Below, piece after piece: positions 1 to 6,388 of a stretch of 8,200 nucleotides of DNA; position 1 is the first letter of the stretch, and every line of letters begins with the position of its first letter. Both the position numbers and the translations under genes were made by a program. The DNA comes from an uncultured Chloroflexota bacterium (lineage in GTDB: Bacteria; Chloroflexota; Limnocylindria; Limnocylindrales; CSP1-4), in NCBI GenBank assembly GCA_903930745.1, contig CAIYZX010000278.1, positions 1 to 8,200 of the forward strand, given 5' to 3'. A model generated the notes under the pieces. That model had not been told where the DNA came from. It worked only from the letters and a program-made list of their open reading frames with translations, and searched no databases.

Positions 1-1048
1 CGGCGTGCTGCGCGCCCGCTGCTCCAACGACCTGATCAAGCTTGCCGAGCTGCTCCACGTGCCGATCATCTCCTCCTGGCGTCGCGGGGACGTGATCCCC
101 AATGACCATCCGCTCTATCTCGGCATGACCGGCTTCGGCAGCCCGGCCGTGGTCCGGGAGCGCCTCGCCGCTGCCGATGCCCTCCTGGTCGTCGGCGCAC
201 GGCTCAACGAGCCCACGTCGTACGAGTACCGCGTGCCGGCCATGGGCCAGCGCTGGATGCACGTGGACCTCGCGCCACGCACGGGTCCGGTGGGCTTCGC
301 CGACGCCCCGGAGCGGGCCATCCGCTCCGACGCCCGCGCGTTCCTGCGGGCCGCGGTGGCCAGGCTCAAGGACGCCGTGCTGCTCGCGGAGCCGCTGGCG
401 GCGAGAGATCGTCACAACGCCGCGGATCGCGCCGCCTGGGAGGCGGCCACCGTGGTGGACCACGGAACCTGGACGGGCCCCGGCGTGCATCCCGGCAGGA
501 TCGTCATGGACCTGCGACGCCTGCTCCCGGACGACGCGATCGTCACCACGGACGCCGGCGGGTTTGGCGGCTGGTTCGCCCGCGGGTTCCGCTTCAAGCG
601 CCCCGGCACCTTCCTGGGTCCCACGTCCGGCGCCATGGGGTACGGCTACCCCGCGGCCCTCGCGGCGGCCCTCGTGCACCGCGAGCGGCGCGTCGTGGCG
701 CTGGTCGGTGACGGTGGCATGGGCATGACCCTCGCGGAGGTGGAGACCGCGGTGCGCGAGGGCGCCCACGTGGTGGCCATCGTCTTCGACAACGAGCGGT
801 ACGGGATGATCCGCGGCTACCAGGATCGCGCGGGCAGCCCGTCCGCCCCGGGCACGGATCTCGGACCCCTGGACTTCGCGGCAGCGGCGCGGGCCTGTGG
901 CGCACGGGGCGTGCACGTGGACACGGACGCCGCCTTCGAAGGCGCGCTCCGGACGGCGCTCGCCGCCTCCGGACCCACGGTCATCCAGGTGGCCCTGGAC
1001 CGCCGCTGGGTCAGCGTTGACCTGCCGGCCTACCGCGACGGCGCGTGA
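1..1048 (+). CDS. Thiamine-diphosphate-dependent enzyme, acetolactate synthase-like (5' partial)
   Basis: C-terminal 348 residues of a ThDP enzyme; the reading frame is open to the left edge, so the N-terminal pyrimidine-binding domain lies outside. Residues are counted from the GTG at position 5. About 1-120 is the middle domain, with the stretch SWRRGDVIPNDHPLYLG (24-40) typical of acetolactate-synthase-like proteins. About 155-340 is the pyrophosphate-binding domain, with GPTSGAMGYGYPAA (205-218) and the ThDP/Mg motif beginning GDG (235-237) and ending FDN (261-263), about 26 residues apart as usual. The family condenses or decarboxylates 2-oxo acids in the cytoplasm (acetolactate synthase, glyoxylate carboligase, benzaldehyde lyase and others). 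The substrate cannot be told without the missing domain. No ilvN or ilvC neighbour is present, which argues against a branched-chain amino acid operon. The gene is coupled to the DUF952 gene downstream. The family is secure, the substrate is not. Confidence 0.9.
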   Translation, partial: GVLRARCSNDLIKLAELLHVPIISSWRRGDVIPNDHPLYLGMTGFGSPAVVRERLAAADALLVVGARLNEPTSYEYRVPAMGQRWMHVDLAPRTGPVGFADAPERAIRSDARAFLRAAVARLKDAVLLAEPLAARDRHNAADRAAWEAATVVDHGTWTGPGVHPGRIVMDLRRLLPDDAIVTTDAGGFGGWFARGFRFKRPGTFLGPTSGAMGYGYPAALAAALVHRERRVVALVGDGGMGMTLAEVETAVREGAHVVAIVFDNERYGMIRGYQDRAGSPSAPGTDLGPLDFAAAARACGARGVHVDTDAAFEGALRTALAASGPTVIQVALDRRWVSVDLPAYRDGA

Positions 1049-1386
1049 TGCGACCCACGCTGCACATGGTCCCGGAGGCCGCCTGGGACGCCCATGACGC
1101 CGCCGCTCCCTACGCTCCCGCGGCATACGCGGACGAGGGGTTCATCCACTGCACGGACGGCGACGACGAGATGGTCAGGACGGCCAACCGCTTCTACCGG
1201 GAGGCAGCCGGCTCCTTCCTCGTCCTGACCGTGGACCTGGATGCCACGGGCAGCCCCTGGCGCGTCGACGAGCCGGGCCGCCCGTACCCGCACATCTACG
1301 GGACGATTGCGCCCGGGGCCGTCATGGACGTCCGCCGGCTGGTCCGGGACGGGGACGGCGGCTTCACGGGGATCACCGCCCGCTGA
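1048..1386 (+). CDS. DUF952 family protein
   Basis: A 112-residue protein. The ATG at 1048 overlaps the previous stop as TGATG. A GTG directly before it (1045) is the only other close start; the ATG is preferred. It matches the DUF952 pattern: an N-terminal LHMVPEAAW segment, then GFIHCT (31-36), TANRFYR (45-51), a hydrophobic strand FLVLTVDLD (57-65) and PHIYGTI (81-87). The conserved His34 and His82 and the compact single-domain length are as expected. The biochemical role of DUF952 is not established; members are small cytosolic proteins, often encoded beside unrelated metabolic enzymes. The overlap suggests co-translation with the ThDP enzyme, but a shared role is only inference. Its last 14 bp overlap the end of the converging MFS gene. 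Confidence 0.85.
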   Translation: MRPTLHMVPEAAWDAHDAAAPYAPAAYADEGFIHCTDGDDEMVRTANRFYREAAGSFLVLTVDLDATGSPWRVDEPGRPYPHIYGTIAPGAVMDVRRLVRDGDGGFTGITAR

Positions 1387-2686
1387 CGCGTGCTCCCTCG
1401 TCCGGGGGGAGCATCAGCGCCCCCAGCACCGCGCCCGCGGTCGTGAAGGCGATCGCGAGGCCAAACGCCGCCGCCACGCCCTGGACCACGATGGCGCCGC
1501 CGATCGCCGCGCCGAACGGGTAGCCCATGAAGTTCATGGACATGGACACGGCGAAGGCGCGCCCCATCCACGCCTGGTCCGTGCGGCGCTGGCGCAGGGT
1601 GAACATCGCCACGTCCAACGGACCGTTCAGGAAGCCGGTCAGCGCCATGACGGCGACCACGACCGGCAGGGTAGGGGAAAGCAGCAGGAAGACGGTGCTC
1701 GCGGCCATGCCGGCCATCGCGATCACCAGGATCCGGCGCTCGTGGCCCATGACCCTCCAGCGGCCCGCGATGAGGGCGCCGATCCCGCCGGTCACGCCGC
1801 CCACCGCGAAGACGATGCCCACCATGCCCTCGCCCTGGCCCAGCTGGCCCAGGAGCAGGACCGGCACCACGATCGTGACCACGCCCCAGCCCAGGTTCAG
1901 GACGGCCAGCGAGACGCCAAGGCCACGCAGGGTGGGGTTGCGGAGGGTGTAGGAGAGGCCCTGCCAGGCGTCGCGGACGAGGCTTCCCGTGCTCGCCACC
2001 GCGGTTCGCGGATCGGGAGCACCGAACAGGACGGCGGCAGAGGCGCCGTAGAGCAGGGCGATGAGCCCCAACGTCACGGGGCCGCCGGCCACCTGTGCCA
2101 GGAACCCCGCCGCCGGAGGCCCAACCAGCGTGGCCACCACGTACCCGTTGGAGTCGATGGCGTTGGCACGCTCCCAGAGATGCCTGGGGACGATGATGGG
2201 GAAGAGGGTCCGCAGGCCCAGGGAGGCGAGTGGGCCGGTCATGCCCACGAGGCCCGTAAGTGCCACAAGGAGCCACTCGTTGAGAAGGCCCGTGATCGCC
2301 AGGGCGGCGATGGCGAGGAGGAGGAGGGCGCCGGCGGTCTGGCCGGCGATGATCAGGCGCGTCCGTCCGTGGCGGTCCAGCAGCGCGCCGATGACCGGTG
2401 CCATGAAGAGGCCCGGCGCCACGCTCGCGAACGTGACGATGCCGGCGAGGGCGGGGGAGCCAAAGCGCCCGAGGGCGAACAGCACGATGGCCACGCCCAG
2501 CATGGAGCCGCCGATCCGGGCGATGACCATCCCGAGCAGGATCCGGCCCATCCTGGGGATCGCGAAGAGCGCCCGGTAGGACGGGACGGGTGGCCGGCCG
2601 CCCTGCTCCGCTGTGCCCCCGGCGGACCCGCCAGGTGGCACGGCCAGGCCGCCCTCAGGCGATGCGGTCTGGTCGTCCGCCTGCAT
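1373..2686 (-). CDS. MFS exporter (EntS/MFS_3-like)
   Basis: A 437-residue membrane transporter from the ATG at 2686; a GTG one codon earlier (2689) is the alternative. A polar, Gly/Pro-rich N-tail of about 38 residues precedes roughly 12 hydrophobic segments with a central loop near residues 223-255. The MFS signature A loop between helices 2 and 3 is clear (GALLDRHGRTR, about 100-110), with a degenerate copy in the second half (GALIAGRWRVMGHERR). The ERANAIDS segment (about 172-179) and the GPLDVAMFTLRQRR region before helix 11 resemble the MFS_3 group, which includes enterobactin exporter EntS and macrolide exporters. Proton-driven export of a small molecule is the likely role; the substrate is unknown. 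No Shine-Dalgarno is visible, but a -10-like TAGCGT lies 6 bases upstream of the ATG. The plus-strand frames opposite it are shadows. Confidence 0.9.
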   Translation of the reverse strand: MQADDQTASPEGGLAVPPGGSAGGTAEQGGRPPVPSYRALFAIPRMGRILLGMVIARIGGSMLGVAIVLFALGRFGSPALAGIVTFASVAPGLFMAPVIGALLDRHGRTRLIIAGQTAGALLLLAIAALAITGLLNEWLLVALTGLVGMTGPLASLGLRTLFPIIVPRHLWERANAIDSNGYVVATLVGPPAAGFLAQVAGGPVTLGLIALLYGASAAVLFGAPDPRTAVASTGSLVRDAWQGLSYTLRNPTLRGLGVSLAVLNLGWGVVTIVVPVLLLGQLGQGEGMVGIVFAVGGVTGGIGALIAGRWRVMGHERRILVIAMAGMAASTVFLLLSPTLPVVVAVMALTGFLNGPLDVAMFTLRQRRTDQAWMGRAFAVSMSMNFMGYPFGAAIGGAIVVQGVAAAFGLAIAFTTAGAVLGALMLPPDEGARVSGR

Positions 2687-2692
2687 CACCGA

Positions 2693-2698
2693 ACGCTA
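2693..2698 (-). promoter_or_regulatory. Candidate -10 box for the MFS exporter
   Basis: On the minus strand TAGCGT (a TANNNT match) ends 6 bases before the ATG at 2686, which would place transcription start at or next to the start codon (leaderless). No good -35 is seen. It helps favour the ATG over the GTG at 2689. Confidence 0.4.
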
Positions 2699-2817
2699 CC
2701 AGGGACCGGAGGCCACCCAGCGCGGACGCAGGCCGTGCTGGGATCCGAGCCCACGGGAGCCCATGGGGTCGCCCGGCTCCGGGGCCAGCACAGGGCGGGC
2801 GGTGGACGCGCGCGGTC

Positions 2818-3012
2818 TCATCGACCCGTCGCCTTGCGGCGGTGTCCGGCGCGCTTCGGAGCCGGCGCCTGGGACTCGGCGGCCTGGTGGTCCAGGATCT
2901 GCTTCCAGATCTTGCCCATCCCGGGGCGCATGAGGTCCCGCGCCTCAGCCTCGCCGTCACGGTCGCGGCGGCGGTTGCGCTCCGCCTCCCGGGGATCCAT
3001 CTCCTCGTCCAT
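2818..3012 (-). CDS. Small highly charged hypothetical protein
   Basis: I do not recognise this 64-residue protein. The N-terminal half is strongly charged (MDEEMDPREAERNRRRDRDG at the start), followed by a short amphipathic core RDLMRPGMGKIWKQILDH (about 25-42) and a basic Lys/Arg/Pro/Ala tail. No membrane segment, Cys or signal peptide is present, so a soluble, partly disordered and possibly nucleic-acid-contacting protein is plausible, but no function is assigned. It is likely real because 57 of 64 codons end in G or C, like neighbouring genes, and because a promoter-like TTGACG-18-CACGAT ends 6 bases before the ATG at 3012. Upstream in-frame ATGs at 3033 and 3066 would give 71 or 82 residues, but their extra residues lie across the promoter. 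It is divergent from the CynX-like gene. Confidence 0.6.
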   Translation of the reverse strand: MDEEMDPREAERNRRRDRDGEAEARDLMRPGMGKIWKQILDHQAAESQAPAPKRAGHRRKATGR

Positions 3013-3018
3013 GCCGCC

Positions 3019-3048
3019 ATCGTGTGCCGTCATCCGTGCGCCCGTCAA
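3019..3048 (-). promoter_or_regulatory. Candidate promoter of the small charged protein
   Basis: On the minus strand TTGACG (3048-3043) and CACGAT (3024-3019) are separated by 18 bases, and the ATG at 3012 begins 6 bases further on. This is the best -35/-10 pair in the window and again points to a leaderless message. It lies in the 80 bp divergent region. Confidence 0.45.
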
Positions 3049-3079
3049 CCACCGGAAGGCCCGCATCGCCCGGCTCTGG

Positions 3080-3085
3080 CAGACT
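3080..3085 (+). promoter_or_regulatory. Candidate -10 box for the CynX-like gene
   Basis: CAGACT followed by 7 bases (TCGGGGC) and then the GTG start at 3093. The spacing fits leaderless initiation and supports GTG 3093 over the earlier in-frame ATG at 3024. The first base departs from TANNNT and no -35 is evident. Confidence 0.35.
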
Positions 3086-3092
3086 TCGGGGC

Positions 3093-4319
3093 GTGAGCAC
3101 CCCGTCCAGCGCCCCCGGCCGCGCAGCCGCGTCCGGATCCACCATCTCTCTCGTCGGCCTCTTCGTCGTCGCGCTGGCGCTGCGTCCGCAGCTGTCCGCC
3201 GTTGGGCCGCTGGCCCAGGGGATGATCGACGACCTGGGCACGACCCACGCGGAGCTGGGGCTCCTGACTGCGGTCCCGGTCCTGTGCATGGGCCTCTTCG
3301 CCCCGTTCGGGCCGCCCATCGCCCGCTGGGTCGGCGCCCGCGGCGGCATCGCGGTCTCGGTGGCCGCGCTCATTGCCTTCGGGCTTGCACGGGCGCTCGC
3401 TCCCTCGTTCCCCGCCCTCCTCGTGGTCACGCTGGGCGTTGGCGTCATGACGGCGATCGTGGGGCCCATGCTCCCGATGTTCGTCCGTGGCCGCCTCCCA
3501 GACCGCATGGTGGCGGGCACGGCCTCGTACGCCGCCGGCACGAACCTTGGCGCCGCCCTCGCGACGGCGCTCGCGGTGCCCCTCACGGTCGTTCCAGGGG
3601 ACTGGCGCGGCTCGCTCGTCGCCCTGTCTGCCGCCTCGCTGGTGAGCCTGGGCGCCTGGCTTGTCCTGAGCCGCCCTCGCAGCGCAGACGTCGCGCATCC
3701 CGCGGAGCCCCGGGTCCGCCCCACCATCTCCATCCCGCACCTGCCCCTCGGCCGGCTGGTGGCGTGGGCCATCGGCCTCCTGTTCGGCCTCCAGTCGTGG
3801 CTCTTCTACGGGACCACGGCGTGGATGGCAAGCGTCTACGTGGAGCAGGGCTGGCCGAAGGAACAGGCCGGCCTCCTTCTCACCGTGGTGCTGTTCGCCA
3901 GCCTCTCCGGCATCACCGTCGTCCCATGGCTCTCCCGGCGTGGTGGAACACGGCGCGCGATCCTCGCGGGGGCCGCGGTGAGCTCTGCCACGGGGCTCCT
4001 GGGCATCTGCCTGGTCCCGGGACCGGCCGTCCCCTGGGCGATCCTGCTGGGCCTTGGCCTGGGCTCCACCTTCACACTTGTCCTCACACTGCCCACGGAC
4101 ATCAGCGCGGATCCGCGCGAGGCCGGTGGTGCCGCGGCCCTGATGTTCCTCGTGGGCTACCTGTTGGCATCGCTGGCGCCGTTCGTGATGGGCGCCGTGC
4201 GCGATGCGACGGGCAGCTTCGCGGCCAGCCTGTGGCTCCTCGTGGCGATCGCCGTGGCGATGGTGCCGCTTGGCTGGAGCATGTCGCCGCAGCGCCTGCA
4301 CCCCGCCACGAGGCGGTGA
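3093..4319 (+). CDS. CynX/NimT-type MFS transporter
   Basis: A 408-residue, 12-helix transporter. After a short Ser/Ala-rich N-tail, helix 1 runs into ALRPQLSAVGPL (29-40) and then GLLTAVPVLCMGLFAPF (56-72), the hallmark start of the cyanate/2-nitroimidazole transporter group (COG2807). A basic cytoplasmic loop follows helix 2 (ARWVGARGG, 77-85). A central loop rich in Arg and Pro separates the halves, and a second SRRGG loop is seen in the C-half. Such proteins move small anions or drug-like compounds across the inner membrane; cyanate specificity is not supported because no cyanase gene is nearby. The frame is open back to an ATG at 3024, but that would add a Pro/Ser/Arg-rich leader not found in the family and would overlap the divergent promoter, so GTG 3093 is chosen. 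The opposite-strand frame of about 418 codons is a shadow. Confidence 0.88.
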   Translation: MSTPSSAPGRAAASGSTISLVGLFVVALALRPQLSAVGPLAQGMIDDLGTTHAELGLLTAVPVLCMGLFAPFGPPIARWVGARGGIAVSVAALIAFGLARALAPSFPALLVVTLGVGVMTAIVGPMLPMFVRGRLPDRMVAGTASYAAGTNLGAALATALAVPLTVVPGDWRGSLVALSAASLVSLGAWLVLSRPRSADVAHPAEPRVRPTISIPHLPLGRLVAWAIGLLFGLQSWLFYGTTAWMASVYVEQGWPKEQAGLLLTVVLFASLSGITVVPWLSRRGGTRRAILAGAAVSSATGLLGICLVPGPAVPWAILLGLGLGSTFTLVLTLPTDISADPREAGGAAALMFLVGYLLASLAPFVMGAVRDATGSFAASLWLLVAIAVAMVPLGWSMSPQRLHPATRR

Positions 4320-4354
4320 CGTCCGGCTGGCGACCCGAGGCGCGGGACGATGGA

Positions 4355-4372
4355 GCCGCGGTGCATCGCGGC
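4355..4372 (+). terminator. Weak hairpin after the CynX-like gene
   Basis: GCCGCG, loop GTGCAT, CGCGGC: a perfect 6 bp stem 36 bases past the stop codon, followed a few bases on by GGGTTT. Only a short T run follows, so terminator function is uncertain. Confidence 0.3.
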
Positions 4373-4428
4373 ACCGGGTTTGGACGCCCGGGCGGCCGCG
4401 AGGACCGCCATGGGGTTGCGCCCGCTCG

Positions 4429-4434
4429 TACGAT
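4429..4434 (+). promoter_or_regulatory. Possible -10 box for the S51 gene
   Basis: TACGAT, a good high-GC -10 match, lies 46 bases before the ATG at 4481 and would give a leader of about 40 nt that includes the ribosome binding site. There is no convincing -35 at the right distance. Confidence 0.3.
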
Positions 4435-4469
4435 GCTCCCTGCAGTTATCCGTCAAACGCCGTAGCACC

Positions 4470-4474
4470 GGAGG
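4470..4474 (+). promoter_or_regulatory. Ribosome binding site of the S51 gene
   Basis: GGAGG followed by 6 bases (ATCCCG) and ATG. This is the one clear Shine-Dalgarno at ideal spacing in the window, in contrast to the leaderless-looking genes around it, and it fixes the start at 4481. Confidence 0.8.
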
Positions 4475-4480
4475 ATCCCG

Positions 4481-6322
4481 ATGACCAGGTCCCGTTCGCG
4501 CGCGTCGCGAGCCATCGTGTTCGCGCTCGGCGGCGCAGTGCTCGCGGGCGCTCCCGCAGCAGCGGGGAACCCCGTCACGCGGACGCTGGTGCCCATCGGC
4601 TCGGACTACCAGCCGGACACGATGCAGCTCCTCGCGACGCAGGCGGTTGCGCACGACACGGACGGCACGGTGCGGATCCTGGTCATCCCCATCACCTACG
4701 GGACAGACGCCTACGTCACGAAGAGCGGTGAGCGCAACCAGAACGAGACGCTCGCCCAGGCGCGCACGGACCTGATGCAGGCGGCGTGCGAGGTGGTGGC
4801 TCCCATGACGAAGACCTGTGCAGCGCAGATGGTCCCGGTGCTGGTCCGCGACGACGCCTACCTCGCCGCCAACCTCGCCGCCTTCGACACTCCGGTGGAC
4901 GGCATGTTCGTCCTGGGCGGCGACCAGACGATCGCCATGCAGGTGGTTGCGGGCACGCCGTTCGAGGCCCGCATGGCCACGGCGTGGAACCAGGGGACGC
5001 CGATGGGCGGCAACAGCGCCGGCGACGCCGTCCAGAGCCAGACCATGATCAACGGCTACTTCACGGGCTACGGCCCGGCGACGTCCATGCGCCGCAACGC
5101 CGTGGACGTCTGGACCTATGACGGCTCCGGTGCCGAGAGCGACCTCACCCGCGGCCTGATCTTCGGCTTCCCGGACGTGATCATGGACCAGCACGTGTTC
5201 GAGTACGGCCGGACCGGCCGGTCGCTCAACGTGGCGCTCCAGTACAACCAGGTGCTGCTGGGCATGGACGCTGCCACGGGTGCGGTGGTGCGCGACTACC
5301 GGACGCTGTCGGATGTCACGGGCGACACGTCGGGCTACGTGATCGACCCGCTCACCTACGGTGCCACGGGCGCCTGGCGCGGCCCCAGCGCCACCCTGTC
5401 CATGCGTCGCGTCGCCCTGAGCCTCCTCGCCCCCGGCACGGACGGCTACGACTTCGCGGCCCGTGTGCCCACGGTCGCGGGCGTCGCACAGGCGGCCCCG
5501 TCCATCGGCGGCCGCTCGTACCCCGCCTTCACCACGCCGAAGGGGGCGGGACCCCTCCTGCTCGCGGGCGGCATCATGGACAGCCCGTCCGGGATCGTCG
5601 CGCAACGGTTCAAGGCGCTCGCGGGCGGCGAGCAGGCGAAGCTCGTGGTCCTCGCGCTGGGGTACGCCAGGAGCACGGACGCCCAGGCCGACGCGAAGGC
5701 GCTCGCCGCCGCGCTGCAGGCCGGGACCACCGCATCCGTCCAGTGGTTCGTGGTGGACGGCAAGACCTCCGCCAGCACGATCGCCAATGCCATCAAGGGC
5801 GCCACGGGCATCGTGGTGACGGCCCCGGACCGGGCTCTCGTGGGCCCGGCCCTCGCCGCGCAGGCCACGGTGGTCAACGCCGTGAAGAGCCGCTGGACCG
5901 CCGGCAAGGTGCTCCTCGCGGACAACGCCGCTGCGGCCGCCCTCGGCGGGACCTACATCGCCGACGGGATCTCCGCGGACGTGGAGGTCTCCGCGCCGGA
6001 GGACATGCTCCAGGCGGGCGTGACCGTTGCCACGGGTCTTGGCTGGGTGGCGAACCTGGACGTCCAGCCGCGCCTGCTGCCGGACCAGAGCTGGCCGCAG
6101 CTGTTCCGGCTGGTGGCCGCCCGGAAGACGAGCCTGGGTGCCGGTCTCGATCTCGATACCGCCCTGGAGATCTCCGGCGGGACGGCGGTGGCGCGTGGCG
6201 CGTCCGCGGCCGTGATCGTGGACGGACGGAAGGCCGCCTTCGGCGTGGGGACGAACACCTCGCTCTCCGCGCGGTGGATGGTCCTCGACAGCTTCACGGA
6301 CGGCGAGACCGTCGCTCCGTAG
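4481..6322 (+). CDS. Secreted S51-family (cyanophycinase-like) protein with two tandem domains
   Basis: A 613-residue exported protein. The signal peptide has an Arg-rich n-region, core AIVFALGGAVLAG (11-23) and probable cleavage after AAA (26-28). Domain 1 (about 33-300) has the cyanophycinase landmarks: FVLGGDQT (143-150), the nucleophile elbow GGNSAG with Ser179, and MDQH with His238. Domain 2 (about 355-610) appears to repeat the fold: LLLAGG start (359-364), IVVTAPDRA (444-452) in place of GGDQT, LLADNAAAA (478-486) where the Ser position is Asn482, and GLDLDTAL (555-562) matching the family's GIDExTA strand. Cyanophycinases cut the beta-Asp-Arg backbone of cyanophycin; other S51 members are aspartyl dipeptidases. 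Here domain 2 should be inactive, and domain 1 has Ala264 where the family Glu is expected. The only two cysteines, Cys103 and Cys113, could form a disulfide. Family confident; cyanophycin as substrate is unproven. Confidence 0.85.
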   Translation: MTRSRSRASRAIVFALGGAVLAGAPAAAGNPVTRTLVPIGSDYQPDTMQLLATQAVAHDTDGTVRILVIPITYGTDAYVTKSGERNQNETLAQARTDLMQAACEVVAPMTKTCAAQMVPVLVRDDAYLAANLAAFDTPVDGMFVLGGDQTIAMQVVAGTPFEARMATAWNQGTPMGGNSAGDAVQSQTMINGYFTGYGPATSMRRNAVDVWTYDGSGAESDLTRGLIFGFPDVIMDQHVFEYGRTGRSLNVALQYNQVLLGMDAATGAVVRDYRTLSDVTGDTSGYVIDPLTYGATGAWRGPSATLSMRRVALSLLAPGTDGYDFAARVPTVAGVAQAAPSIGGRSYPAFTTPKGAGPLLLAGGIMDSPSGIVAQRFKALAGGEQAKLVVLALGYARSTDAQADAKALAAALQAGTTASVQWFVVDGKTSASTIANAIKGATGIVVTAPDRALVGPALAAQATVVNAVKSRWTAGKVLLADNAAAAALGGTYIADGISADVEVSAPEDMLQAGVTVATGLGWVANLDVQPRLLPDQSWPQLFRLVAARKTSLGAGLDLDTALEISGGTAVARGASAAVIVDGRKAAFGVGTNTSLSARWMVLDSFTDGETVAP

Positions 6323-6323
6323 G

Positions 6324-6371
6324 TGCGGCGGCTCCGGGGGGCCGGAGCACGCACGTCGCCGGCGCGCCGCA
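6324..6371. terminator. Hairpin between convergent S51 and methyltransferase genes
   Basis: An inner perfect 7 bp stem GCTCCGG/CCGGAGC (6331-6337 with 6342-6348, loop of four G) is enclosed by a second 7 bp pair TGCGGCG/CGCCGCA (6324-6330 with 6365-6371). It occupies the 66 bp gap between two converging genes, so it could stop transcription from both sides. No T tract follows on either strand. Confidence 0.45.
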
Positions 6372-6388
6372 GGTCCCGAACCTGGGGC

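Noticed and set aside
3045..4301. A 418-codon minus-strand frame opposite the CynX-like gene
   Set aside because: The product is an Arg/Gly/Glu/His-rich shadow; the opposite strand has a clear 12-helix transporter with family motifs.
1241..4465. A 1074-codon plus-strand open frame
   Set aside because: It runs antisense through the MFS exporter and out of frame through the CynX-like gene. Its product is low-complexity Arg/His/Gly/Ala with no family features, as expected of a shadow frame in GC-rich DNA.
4320..4480. Possible small gene in the 161 bp gap before the S51 gene
   Set aside because: No frame with a start signal and coding-like codon use; the gap is better explained by a hairpin and promoter.
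4157..5605. A 482-codon minus-strand frame opposite the S51 gene
   Set aside because: Arg/His/Val-rich shadow sequence; the plus strand carries a signal peptide, RBS and S51 motifs.
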